A stretch of 47,663 nucleotides of DNA, taken from positions 1 through 47,663 of the forward strand of contig CALKJI010000008.1 in the NCBI GenBank assembly GCA_937995655.1, given 5' to 3'. The stretch is from an uncultured Pseudothermotoga sp. GTDB lineage: Bacteria > Thermotogota > Thermotogae > Thermotogales > DSM-5069. Position numbers and translations under genes: made by a program. Below the pieces are notes generated by a model. It was not told where the DNA came from. It saw only the letters and a program-made list of their open reading frames with translations, and did no database searches. Shown here in pieces: positions 1-7,981 of the stretch; position 1 is the stretch's first letter, and each line of letters opens with the position of its first letter.

Positions 1-33
1 TTTGTTTCCATTCCTCTTAGATTCGATTGAAAC
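1..33 (-). CRISPR. Edge of a CRISPR array: first (leader-proximal) repeat
   Basis: A 30-nt repeat lies at 4-33. Read on the minus strand it begins GTTTCAATCG and ends GAGGAATGGAAAC, the pattern of type I-B repeats from Thermotoga and Clostridium (GTTTC start, AGGAATnGAAAC end). Bases 1-3 would be the start of the first spacer. No second copy follows to the right within the usual 66-70 nt period, so this repeat is one end of the array. The leftward promoter at 52-79 makes it the leader end, with the array continuing beyond the left edge. Only one copy is visible, so the array itself is inferred from sequence type and from the adjacent cas operon. Confidence 0.8.
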
Positions 34-482
34 CCGTTGTTTTTTAATTTAATTCTATCTTTTGTATCGTATTTGTCAAGGCTGAATTTTTACGTTTTGC
101 GCACGTCAGCAGAATTTTCAGAGCATCTGGTATTACTTTTGATCGCAGAGTCAGGTCCTTAATTGTAATTGCAAAACCCCTGGCATTTTTGTTTTATCAG
201 AGGTTTTCATAGAATTATCAGTTAATGGTTTTTGATGTTAACATAGTTTCTTAATTGTGCTGTTTTTTCACGATTGTTGGAAATTGTCTCGAATAAAGCA
301 ATTACAGTTCTACGTTAGGTTCTACTATTTATTATTGAACAAAGTTTTTGTATATTAAAAATGGATTCAAAAATCATCTTTAATAGCGGAAATTTTTTTG
401 AAGTATGTAGGTTTCACAAATGAATATTAAATTCATATGACATGAAAGTTACGTACACGACTAATGAGAAGATATAGGGTTT
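34..482 (-). promoter_or_regulatory. CRISPR leader / intergenic region between cas3 and the array
   Basis: About 450 bases of AT-rich DNA with no credible gene. The left edge holds the array promoter. A near-perfect inverted repeat (AAAACCCCTG at 173-182 and CAGAGGTTTT at 198-207, one mismatch) is the only other structure I see. No second CRISPR repeat, tRNA or clear terminator for the cas operon is visible. The functional leader, where Cas1-Cas2 would recognise the array end, is probably only the first 100-200 bases next to the repeat; that extent is inference. Confidence 0.5.
52..79 (-). promoter_or_regulatory. CRISPR leader promoter facing the array
   Basis: On the minus strand TTGACA (79-74), a 16-nt spacer and TAGAAT (57-52) form a near-consensus sigma-70 promoter. 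The predicted start near position 45 lies about 11 nt before the first repeat, as expected for pre-crRNA transcription. The orientation matches the cas operon, so cas genes, leader and array all read leftwards. The start site is inferred. Confidence 0.65.
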
Positions 483-2738
483 TCAAATAATCATTGTCAA
501 TTCATTCCTCTCAAACCCTATTGTTTCGTTATACCAGTATTTAAGAATATCTTTTGTTATAATCAAGAAACCGTTTTCGACCGTGAGCGCTCCCTCTAGA
601 TCCTTTTCTTTGTGCATAGGCACATCGATCATATATAGAGCCATCTGATGAAGCAACTTTTTTATTTTAGCGAGTTTTTGAAATTTTTCCATATTTTGAT
701 CCTTTATTGTTTTGTTCAAGTTTTCTCTAAGCTTAACAGCAAAGTCATCGTATTCAACAAAGATTGTTACTTCTTCAAAGCCTTTTTGTATTAAACGAAA
801 GTTGGTGCCGATTTCTTCGAATTTTAAGCCTTCAATTGACTTAAGAATTTCAGATTTGTCGGTGTTAACACGGCTCTTAATTTTTTCAAAATATTCTGAA
901 ACCAGTTTTGGAAACTCTCTTTCCTCAAAACTTCGTTTTCTAAGAGATAATTCTCTTGTGGAATCTAACAATACTGAATCGTAAATATAAGATGAAAAGC
1001 TCCTTTTTCTGTTTCCTTCCTGTTGATCTAGCACTCTATAAATGTGAACCTCACCCATTTGATTTTTGCTCGTCCGGTTACATCTTCCCGCTACCTGGAT
1101 TATACTATCTAATGGTGCTTCATCGCGCACAACTTTGTCGAAAGATATATCTACTCCTGCTTCGATTACCTGAGTGCTAACACAAATTGCCGATTCATCC
1201 TTGAGCTCTTTTAGCGCTTTTATTCTCTCCTTTCTATGTTTGGGTATGACATTGGATGACAGATAGTACAGATTCTTGAAGTTCAGTTTCTCGCAAAGGT
1301 AACGAAATACGTCTTTTGATTCCCTAATTGTATTCAATACGATCAGTAATCTTTGTTTTTCTTTGATAGACTCAAAAGCATAATTTTGTATGATCTCAAG
1401 AAATGTTTCCCAATCTATGTCACCGTGGAAAAAAACTCTAGTGCGGTTAACATATTTACTGTAATCCTTCTGGACAATGCTTCGTGTGTTCTTTAAAATC
1501 ATGGGTTGTGTTGCGGTAGAGAGAATAACGGTTGCACCAAAATCTGTTAGTGTTGCCATGATTTGCGATATCGGTTCCCAGTACTCATGGGGTATACTTT
1601 GAACTTCATCAAGGATTATGACAGCACTGAGAAGTTTGTAAAAAAAGGGAACCCTTCTGTTTGTCAAAAGTGACTCAAAAAGAGATACAAATGTTGTTAC
1701 AACAATTTGGGAGTGCCAATTTTCAATCAAGACACGTTGTATTGAGGGTTGTTCATAAACTTTGTACTGAGGATCTGACAAATGATGGTATGGCAAAATG
1801 GTTGTTGCATCGTGTTCTATTTTTGCTATTTGGAGGATTTTTTCTAAGATTTCGAAGGTTTGATCAATTATATTTATAAAAGGTAGTGCATATACGATCA
1901 CTGATTTGCTATTTTGCCTTGCGAGAGCAATCTTTATATTTGCTAATGTTTTTCCGATACCTGTTGGTGCTGTTAATGACAAGATCCTTTCGTTGATTCT
2001 TTTTATTGATTTATTGACTTCATCGTGAAATTCTTTCCTCAAATTATAAAGAGGATTGTCTTTTGGGATCTTTTTAATATACTTTTCAACAAGATCCATA
2101 GATAATTTTTGACCAATCTCCACATAGAGATCTTTGAGGGCAGCATCTTCGTGATCGGAACTCACCAAAATCGAAAGGAGTGTATGTATTAGTACATAAT
2201 CTTTCCAACTGAAGTAAGAGTTAATAAAATAGAATTTTGAAAATTTTTTCTCAAGGTCTTCACTCAGCTCTTCAACTGATGATATGCAAGTTTTGGTCTG
2301 CAGCTCAAACCATTTTAGGAAGGATTTCGGAATTGATTGGAATTGTGCTTCAAGTCGTTTTATGTTTTCTTTATTATCGCCTGGTTCGAAATTTACAAGA
2401 TTTCCATGATGATTCTTTACAACAAAATAGCCAAAAGTGGATAGTTTAACATCAAAACCGTTGTTTTGAAGAACACGAAACGTGACTATAGAGGAAAGGG
2501 GGGCGTGAGTAATCGTTTTACTCTTATGTGGATCGTTGATATAATCCTGAAAATCTTTGCTTGCCTTAGCAAAATCATGGCATATGGCACAAAGTTTAAC
2601 TAATTCTATAGCCTTTTCAGTGTCTAGTCCAAAGGGTTGCCAGTTAATAGTCTTGGCTTTTTCTATTGCTCTTTTCGCTGTTCCCGAAATATGATCAACT
2701 AAAAGCCTGTCGGGATGGGACTTCAACTCGTTGGTCAT
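483..2738 (-). CDS. cas3: CRISPR-associated helicase-nuclease Cas3 (type I-B)
   Basis: Cas3 is recruited by Cascade to a bound target, nicks it and unwinds it with ATP. This 751-residue protein has an N-terminal HD nuclease domain: H16 in VDHISGTA, the H54-D55 pair in ICHDFAKA, H78 in THAPLSS and NHHGN near residue 110. The superfamily 2 helicase follows, with Walker A (TAPTGIGKT, near 257), a DEVQ box in ILDEVQSIP (near 378), STATQP (near 411) and motifs V/VI ending QVAGRCNRTS (near 554). Length and order fit a fused HD-helicase Cas3. The ATG is the only start that keeps H16, yet no Shine-Dalgarno sequence precedes it; a perfect hairpin (2751-2782) lies 12 bases upstream. It is last in the cas operon. 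Confidence 0.96.
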   Translation of the reverse strand: MTNELKSHPDRLLVDHISGTAKRAIEKAKTINWQPFGLDTEKAIELVKLCAICHDFAKASKDFQDYINDPHKSKTITHAPLSSIVTFRVLQNNGFDVKLSTFGYFVVKNHHGNLVNFEPGDNKENIKRLEAQFQSIPKSFLKWFELQTKTCISSVEELSEDLEKKFSKFYFINSYFSWKDYVLIHTLLSILVSSDHEDAALKDLYVEIGQKLSMDLVEKYIKKIPKDNPLYNLRKEFHDEVNKSIKRINERILSLTAPTGIGKTLANIKIALARQNSKSVIVYALPFINIIDQTFEILEKILQIAKIEHDATTILPYHHLSDPQYKVYEQPSIQRVLIENWHSQIVVTTFVSLFESLLTNRRVPFFYKLLSAVIILDEVQSIPHEYWEPISQIMATLTDFGATVILSTATQPMILKNTRSIVQKDYSKYVNRTRVFFHGDIDWETFLEIIQNYAFESIKEKQRLLIVLNTIRESKDVFRYLCEKLNFKNLYYLSSNVIPKHRKERIKALKELKDESAICVSTQVIEAGVDISFDKVVRDEAPLDSIIQVAGRCNRTSKNQMGEVHIYRVLDQQEGNRKRSFSSYIYDSVLLDSTRELSLRKRSFEEREFPKLVSEYFEKIKSRVNTDKSEILKSIEGLKFEEIGTNFRLIQKGFEEVTIFVEYDDFAVKLRENLNKTIKDQNMEKFQKLAKIKKLLHQMALYMIDVPMHKEKDLEGALTVENGFLIITKDILKYWYNETIGFERNELTMII

Positions 2739-2750
2739 ATTTGATCGAGA

Positions 2751-2782
2751 GAAAGAGAACCGACTATCGTCGGTTCTCTTTC
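2751..2782 (-). other. Perfect 14-bp hairpin between cas5 and cas3
   Basis: The arms GAAAGAGAACCGAC (2751-2764) and GTCGGTTCTCTTTC (2769-2782) pair perfectly around a four-base loop. It fills the short gap between the cas5 stop and the cas3 start. On the transcribed strand it is followed by TCTCGATCAA rather than a U tract, so it is not a standard intrinsic terminator. It could be an RNA processing or stability element, or a translational control element for cas3. Some rho-independent termination cannot be excluded. Confidence 0.75.
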
Positions 2783-2792
2783 GAAGTCCTCT

Positions 2793-3488
2793 TTAGTCCA
2801 TCCAGCATATGTTGTCACCAAGACCATCTACCTTAAAGAGTGGCTTTGGATATTCAAGTACTTTTATAGGTTTTGCGTTCTTTTCAATCCAGTATGAAGC
2901 TATCCTGGTTGGGCGCCTTTCGTCGTCCATGTTTAAAACCATCTGTTCCCTGATGAGTATCTGTCCTTGCTGTGGTTGTATCTTTGTTGAATCTGTAATT
3001 GGCATAACTGAGTGCAATTCAGCGGGTAATCCTATAGATAACGCTTCAAAACAACCTATGTAGCGCCAATCAACGATGAATTGTGCTTGACCAAGATAAG
3101 GAGTAAAAATGCTGATTTTGTTTTCCAAGTGATATTTGAGTTGATCGAATCTTTCGAAGTCTGATATGTAGATTCTATACATGGGATCTTTCACAAGTTC
3201 CAATAAAATTTGAGTCCTGGAGTGCCTGCCAGATTTGGTTTCAACGTAATTTACACCTAAATTGATCTTCTTTATAGGTCTCATTGCTCTGACGGCAATG
3301 TGTGCATCGTCAAAGACCCTCAGGTGTTTACTGCTACTGGTCGTATCATTCTGTATTCCCAGAATAGCTCCCAACAAACCACAGATTGCAGTCCTTGGTG
3401 GAAAAGGGTATGATGTCGAACTGGTAGTTGTATAGCTCCTTCGGAACAAGGCATACCTACCAAAGACATCAAAGGCCAGAACTCTCAT
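2793..3488 (-). CDS. cas5: Cascade subunit Cas5 (type I-B)
   Basis: Cas5 caps the 5' handle of the crRNA in Cascade and contacts Cas7 and Cas8. The 231-residue protein begins MRVLAFDVFGRYALFRR and continues with TSYPFPPRTAICGLLGAILG. The small hydrophobic first strand followed by a conserved PPRTAICGLLGA-type segment is the hallmark of the Cas5h/Cas5t branch found with Csh2-type Cas7. Its ATG overlaps the cas7 stop by four bases (ATGA), so the two are translationally coupled. In type I-B the crRNA is cut by Cas6, so Cas5 is expected to be structural here. I see no missing region or frameshift. Confidence 0.92.
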   Translation of the reverse strand: MRVLAFDVFGRYALFRRSYTTTSSTSYPFPPRTAICGLLGAILGIQNDTTSSSKHLRVFDDAHIAVRAMRPIKKINLGVNYVETKSGRHSRTQILLELVKDPMYRIYISDFERFDQLKYHLENKISIFTPYLGQAQFIVDWRYIGCFEALSIGLPAELHSVMPITDSTKIQPQQGQILIREQMVLNMDDERRPTRIASYWIEKNAKPIKVLEYPKPLFKVDGLGDNICWMD

Positions 3489-4435
3489 AGCAGATTCACC
3501 TGAAAATTCATACTTTTCAGTTTTTCATTGAGATCAAATTCAGAACCATTTCTTTCAACAAGTTTTAATCTTTTATCCTGCTTGAGTTCGATCTTTTCAA
3601 TTTTTGCTTGGTTCTCTTGCAGTTTTTCCAATAATGGACCAATTTCTAATTTGACTTCCGAGATGTCTCTGATACCTTTTTCTTCGATCTCTGTTTGAAG
3701 TTTTATGTACGAATCGAGCTCTCCTATGTGGTAGTTTTCTCCCTCTTTGTAACACACCCTAAGGAGCAATCTGGGGTTGTGTTCCATCTTCGACCTTGTG
3801 ATAAGATTTTTCGTGCCATCCCACATGGCCTTGAGCAATTTTTGCAGATCTTCCTCGGTTGCACTTGTTATTTTTGCAGCATTTTGGTTCGCAATACCAT
3901 AGAAGGCTATCAGTGCATAGGGTATCAAATATTCCTCTCTAAAACTTCTCTGTTGAGCTGCTTGTTGGCTTGTGAAAGCCGCTGTACCTTGCTGAAAGAC
4001 AACCTTGACTGCATGGAGTGAGAGGCCAGGTCTGAACTGTACCGGTCCTGTGTATGATGTGTCTCCTTTTGTTCTTGCTTTCTTCTCTCTAGGTGGTTCA
4101 CCTTGTACCGGTCCTGTGTAAGACGTGTCACCTTTATTTGAAATTGGAATCACAGCACCAAAGAGACGAACGTCGAGGCACTTTAGAGCATCTTCTTTGT
4201 TCTGAATCTCGAGTGCTTTACGTCTTTCGTCAGGAGTCACCGCTTCTCCAGAAACCCAAATAGTTTCTCCCCACGATTGCCATTCGTCTCTTATAGTTCT
4301 TTTCAACCTGACGTCTGTAACGATGCATCTTTCAGTCTCTTCGTCGATCCTTGGTTTGTTTTCATCTAAAGGATCGCCGTTTGGATTTGCCCATTTCACA
4401 TCATACAGAAACAAGATTTCAGATCTGTTCTTCAT
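3485..4435 (-). CDS. cas7: Cascade backbone subunit Cas7 (Csh2 type) with internal duplication
   Basis: Cas7 polymerises along the crRNA spacer to form the Cascade backbone. The 316-residue protein opens with the Csh2 signature (SEILFLYDVKWANPNGDPLDENKPR) as two parts, SEILFLYDVKW and ANPNGDPLDENKPR, followed by VTDVRLKRTIRD. A strong GGAGGT ribosome site lies before the ATG, inside the end of cas8b (17-base overlap). The unusual part is a 66-base in-frame tandem duplication: KGDTSYTGPVQ occurs twice, 22 residues apart, with a basic linker GEPPREKKART between. In the family this loop, which carries the TGPVQF motif, is normally present once. The second copy runs into FRPGLSLHAVKVV as expected, so the first copy and linker look like an insertion. 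Confidence 0.95.
   Translation of the reverse strand: MKNRSEILFLYDVKWANPNGDPLDENKPRIDEETERCIVTDVRLKRTIRDEWQSWGETIWVSGEAVTPDERRKALEIQNKEDALKCLDVRLFGAVIPISNKGDTSYTGPVQGEPPREKKARTKGDTSYTGPVQFRPGLSLHAVKVVFQQGTAAFTSQQAAQQRSFREEYLIPYALIAFYGIANQNAAKITSATEEDLQKLLKAMWDGTKNLITRSKMEHNPRLLLRVCYKEGENYHIGELDSYIKLQTEIEEKGIRDISEVKLEIGPLLEKLQENQAKIEKIELKQDKRLKLVERNGSEFDLNEKLKSMNFQVNLL
4038..4135 (-). repeat. 66-base in-frame tandem duplication inside cas7
   Basis: Two near-identical blocks of about 32 bases, 4038-4069 and 4104-4135 on the plus strand, both begin TGTACCGGTCCTGTGTA and lie exactly 66 bases (22 codons) apart. Both encode KGDTSYTGPVQ. They differ at only a few bases, which suggests a fairly recent duplication or purifying selection on both copies. 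Confidence 0.9.
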
Positions 4436-6137
4436 TTTCCTCTACCTCCTTATCCTGGGAAGTTTCTTTGTTTCGATAAGCCAAACCGAGCGTGAAAACA
4501 AAGTTCAGTTCATCGATACTAACCTTGGGATTGCCAGATTCAAGATAGTACTTAGAAGCGGCTTTCATGATAAGGTCGGCCCTTGGGTTGTACCCGTCGT
4601 ACTGTTCGAGCTTATTACGGATCTCTGAGAGCAAACCTTGCAGGTCTTTCATGTTCATCTTAAGCCCTTTGAACTTCTTGAAAAATGGCCTTGCTTTTCT
4701 TTTTTGGTACTGTAGATATAGTACCTTTTCTGCGAGAACTCCCGTGAGAAAAACGGCTTTTTTCCATGGTGAGTTAAAAAACTCGGGGTACCGTTCAAAG
4801 AAACTGCTGAATTCGTCGCCATTCATACTAACTTCCTCCTTTTTGAGATGGAAAACTCCGATTTGGTTCAAATACAAGATACTAGCGAAACTTAGATATA
4901 CCAATCTTCTGTAATCTTCGTTGAAAGTTTCATTTTGAACGGTTTTACGTATTTTTCTCATGCAGTACCACAAAAATCTTTGTAAACTGTATGATTGCTC
5001 ATGGAAAATCGATCTTACCAAAGCCATATAGTCTTTCCGCTCCTGCGATTTGGCTGATGGTTTTTCGTAAAGATTCCACAGTGAACCAAGGTTGGGCTCT
5101 GGGAGATTTTCTATATTTAGTTTTTCTAAAACTTTTTTGGAAGCTTCAACAATCTCTCTGAGTCTTGTTGGTGAAACTTCTGCCAAATGTAGTTCAATCC
5201 TCTGCTGGCTCTGGTTTAAACTCATGAACAAAAAATCATATTGGACTATCTGATCTTCATCAGAGAGGGCTTGTTCGATGATCTTTTCCTTGTTCGCAAA
5301 ATCCTTTAATTCGTTCGCCGTTTGTTTGATTTTTTCTAATACTTTTCTCAAGATATCGTCATTTTTCATTAGCAATGATGGTATTACCCAGAGTTTGTTA
5401 CCAAGGAAATTAAAGGAGAGATCTTCTGTTACTATTTTTTGACCATTTTGAAGATCAACCTTACATGCTTCACAGATTGGTAAAACCTTAACCGCATCAG
5501 CCTTCTTTAAACTGGGTGTAAAGCCCGGTTTGTCGAAGGTTGCAAACTTGAACACCTCATTCACAGTAGCTGATACATTTTTTAGTTCACCGCAAAAACT
5601 GCATGTGCCAATTTCTTGGCTCTCTAAAGCCTTTTCTAATGACCTTTCAACGAAGACCTCCTTGAGTGGTTCATACTCGGCAGGTTTGAGTTCTTTATTA
5701 TTTTGAACCATCAAAATTGTTAGATAAGCGCTTTTAGCATCCAGTTCATTCAAGACTTTTTCAACATCTTCAATGATCTTTTCTGAATTCTCTTGTAAGA
5801 TTTTTTCAATACCCTTTAATTTCTCATGGTTAAAAAACTTTTTCAATTTGTTTTCAAAGGCTTTTTCAATGTCTTGCCTCAGTTCTTCTGGTTTATTCCG
5901 GTTTTTCAAGCTCAGGTTCACCGTTGGTGATTTACCCGACACGTTTCCTTTTTGATCGCAGTACAGAAGTAGCTTCGAGTTATGAGGTGTTTCGATGACG
6001 TGTACTCCAATGTAACTCAGTGAATCCAAGTCGATCAATATGGCAACACCTTGCTCGGTATTTACCTTCTGAGCGAAGTTGAGATAGTATTCTGGTGGTT
6101 TCATTAAATGCCCAATTTCAATGATCTTTATTAGCAC
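4419..6137 (-). CDS. cas8b: Cascade large subunit Cas8b (TM1802/Csh1 family)
   Basis: The large subunit recognises the PAM and helps recruit Cas3. The protein (572 residues from the GTG start) has the TM1802-type N-terminus IIEIGHLMKPPEYYLNFAQ and a central zinc finger, CSFC then CEAC, about 42 residues apart near residues 180-226, typical of Cas8b. The GTG at 6137 is preferred because AAAGGGGGA lies six bases before it; an ATG at 6155 would place that ribosome site inside the gene. The 3' end overlaps cas7 by 17 bases. The acidic C-terminus (QDKEVEENEEQI) is read through the cas7 ribosome site. Family assignment is firm; PAM specificity cannot be read from sequence. Confidence 0.9.
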   Translation of the reverse strand: MLIKIIEIGHLMKPPEYYLNFAQKVNTEQGVAILIDLDSLSYIGVHVIETPHNSKLLLYCDQKGNVSGKSPTVNLSLKNRNKPEELRQDIEKAFENKLKKFFNHEKLKGIEKILQENSEKIIEDVEKVLNELDAKSAYLTILMVQNNKELKPAEYEPLKEVFVERSLEKALESQEIGTCSFCGELKNVSATVNEVFKFATFDKPGFTPSLKKADAVKVLPICEACKVDLQNGQKIVTEDLSFNFLGNKLWVIPSLLMKNDDILRKVLEKIKQTANELKDFANKEKIIEQALSDEDQIVQYDFLFMSLNQSQQRIELHLAEVSPTRLREIVEASKKVLEKLNIENLPEPNLGSLWNLYEKPSAKSQERKDYMALVRSIFHEQSYSLQRFLWYCMRKIRKTVQNETFNEDYRRLVYLSFASILYLNQIGVFHLKKEEVSMNGDEFSSFFERYPEFFNSPWKKAVFLTGVLAEKVLYLQYQKRKARPFFKKFKGLKMNMKDLQGLLSEIRNKLEQYDGYNPRADLIMKAASKYYLESGNPKVSIDELNFVFTLGLAYRNKETSQDKEVEENEEQI

Positions 6138-6213
6138 GAGCAATCCCCCTTTCATGAATTTATTGTAATATCTGCTCAGATGATTTGTATAGATGACTTG
6201 ATTACCCTTTTTT

Positions 6214-6477
6214 TTAGTAAATAATTCCTACGCTGTTTTTATCCTGACCAAGTATTTCAAGGTCGAACAAGGATCTATCTTTGATTATGTAAAACCTGAC
6301 TGAATCTTTTGATTTTTCAATCGTTCTCTGAAGCTCATATCTTAGCTTTTCTAATTTTGCTACTGTGATTTCCCCTTCCAGCACGGAATTTTGTACCCAA
6401 TAGAGGTACCTTCTACATATCTTGAGTACCTTTGTAACTCTTTCTTCCTCTACGTCGTAGGTTAGTACCAGGTACAT
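6214..6477 (-). CDS. cas2: CRISPR adaptation protein Cas2
   Basis: Cas2 forms the dimeric core of the Cas1-Cas2 integrase that inserts spacers at the leader end of the array. The 87-residue protein starts MYLVLTYDVEEERV, with the conserved Asp at the end of the first strand of its ferredoxin-like fold, and continues with the family's RRYLYWVQNSVLEGEIT and VRFYIIKD segments. The length is typical. It begins six bases after the cas1 stop, so the two are co-translated. A gap of about 75 bases to cas8b follows, marking the border between adaptation and interference modules. Confidence 0.95.
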   Translation of the reverse strand: MYLVLTYDVEEERVTKVLKICRRYLYWVQNSVLEGEITVAKLEKLRYELQRTIEKSKDSVRFYIIKDRSLFDLEILGQDKNSVGIIY

Positions 6478-6483
6478 GCTTAT

Positions 6484-7467
6484 TCACCCAATGAAGGGTT
6501 CGTATTCTTCGTCTTCAAGGATGTGTTTTTCTAACTTGTAAGCTTCCATACGTATCAGAGATCGATATGAAACCTGTCTCTTTAGTTGTTTGTGCTGAAT
6601 CGTATCTTTAAGCCGATCTTCAAAGGATTGGACAAAGACCTTTTTTGCATTCTCTTTCATTGATATTCCACCTGTAATTTGGTGAAAATCCGATAGTTTA
6701 ATCTGTCTTCTGTTGATGAGTGTGAATATGAGTCTGTCGACTATGATGGGTTTGAAAATTTCTGCTATATCAAGATTTAGTGTGAACCTTCTACTATTTG
6801 TGGTGTGTAAATAACCTATTCTGGGATCAAGATGGGTTTTATATATCTCTGAAAGGACTGTCGTGTACAACAGGCTGTTGCCAAAGCTTATCAATGCATT
6901 CAGTTCATTTTCTGGTGGTCTTTTGGTTCTGGAGTCAAAAATGAAATCGTCAGTCTTAATTATTTCGTCAAAGCAACTATAGTAGACTTCTCGAGCGTTA
7001 CCTTCGAGTGCCATCAACTGATCTACGTCGGAGCACATTATTAATTTATCGATATGGTTTCTGATAACGTCTATCTTTGGTGAAAACCTATCATTTTCAT
7101 TGTATTTTTTTAACGTGTTTATCATGTTCATGAGAGAACCTTCTACAAAGGCTCTGGCAAGGAAAAGTCTTTTCTTTTCTTCCAAGTAATTTTCCGCTTG
7201 TTTTAGTATCACCAATCCTGAGTTGAGAAACTCTCTTGGATAGTAGCTTCCAACGTAATAACCAAAGTGATTAAAGAAATGCAATATTATATTCTTTTCT
7301 GTTAGAAACTCCAGAAGTCTTTTATTCAGATCGACCTCTGAAAAGATTTTTATCTCCGATACATTTTCTACTGGAATGTGCCTTTTTCCCTCATTTGTTT
7401 CCAGAACAATAGTGTTATCTTTGCGACTCAATATGCCATCAGAAAAGATGTATATTGGTTCCGACAC
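6484..7467 (-). CDS. cas1: CRISPR integrase Cas1
   Basis: Cas1 is the metal-dependent integrase of spacer acquisition. The protein is 327 residues from the GTG at 7467, chosen because GAGGTG lies six bases before it and because family members begin at the equivalent of SEPIYIFSDGIL; a longer ATG frame from 7506 would overlap cas4. The metal site is intact: Glu in ALEGNAREVYY (near 153), His in GYLHTTNSRR (near 220) and Asp in NLDIAEIFKPIIVDR (near 233). It sits between cas4 and cas2, the usual adaptation set. Confidence 0.95.
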   Translation of the reverse strand: MSEPIYIFSDGILSRKDNTIVLETNEGKRHIPVENVSEIKIFSEVDLNKRLLEFLTEKNIILHFFNHFGYYVGSYYPREFLNSGLVILKQAENYLEEKKRLFLARAFVEGSLMNMINTLKKYNENDRFSPKIDVIRNHIDKLIMCSDVDQLMALEGNAREVYYSCFDEIIKTDDFIFDSRTKRPPENELNALISFGNSLLYTTVLSEIYKTHLDPRIGYLHTTNSRRFTLNLDIAEIFKPIIVDRLIFTLINRRQIKLSDFHQITGGISMKENAKKVFVQSFEDRLKDTIQHKQLKRQVSYRSLIRMEAYKLEKHILEDEEYEPFIG

Positions 7468-7477
7468 GATTAACACC

Positions 7478-7969
7478 TCACGACCAACAGAACTCTTCGT
7501 AACCACATTTAGAACAAAATCCTGTTCGCTTTCTCTGGGGTGGTTTGGGCAAAACTATGATCTTTTCAACGTTCTTGATAGCTTCCCTTAGTTCATTTGC
7601 AGACTGTTCATCAAGGATGACATTTATCTGCTTTTTCTCTTTTGGAATGAGTATCCTTCCTACGGCGTCGACGTTTCTTTTTTTGATTTCACTGAGATAA
7701 TAAAGTAACTGCAACCTTGCTCCCTTGAGAAATTTTGATGATTTCTTTATCTCTCCAACGACAACGACTTGTCCTTGTTCGTAAATCATATCGATTTTTA
7801 TGCCTGGTAAAGAAATCTCTCTAATTTGATGGTTTTTGTAACTTTCCGTATGAATGAGTCGGCCAATTTCTATAAATGGATTGTTCTGGTTTGGTTCTAT
7901 GTTGTGAGCTATTAACCAGGCTTCTCTGTCACATACTGTGTAACTAAGCAAAACACTTCCTGTGACCAT
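7478..7969 (-). CDS. cas4: CRISPR adaptation nuclease Cas4
   Basis: Cas4 trims prespacers and fixes PAM orientation before integration. It is a RecB-type nuclease with an iron-sulfur cluster. The 163-residue protein has the first cluster Cys in YTVCDREAW and three more at the C-terminus in FCSKCGYEEFC. Nuclease residues are visible in GRLIH, GIKIDM (Asp), VGEIKKS (Glu-x-Lys) and ARLQLLYYL (Gln). The ATG at 7969 is preferred over a GTG nine bases upstream because the AGGACGTGAT match to the anti-Shine-Dalgarno is too close to the GTG. Ten bases separate its stop from cas1. The compact size fits CRISPR-linked Cas4. Confidence 0.93.
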   Translation of the reverse strand: MVTGSVLLSYTVCDREAWLIAHNIEPNQNNPFIEIGRLIHTESYKNHQIREISLPGIKIDMIYEQGQVVVVGEIKKSSKFLKGARLQLLYYLSEIKKRNVDAVGRILIPKEKKQINVILDEQSANELREAIKNVEKIIVLPKPPQRKRTGFCSKCGYEEFCWS

Positions 7970-7981
7970 CAAAATCACGTC

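Noticed and set aside
2751-2782. Calling the cas5-cas3 hairpin an intrinsic terminator
   Set aside because: No U tract follows on the transcribed strand, and cas3 has no separate promoter visible, so a terminator call is not supported.
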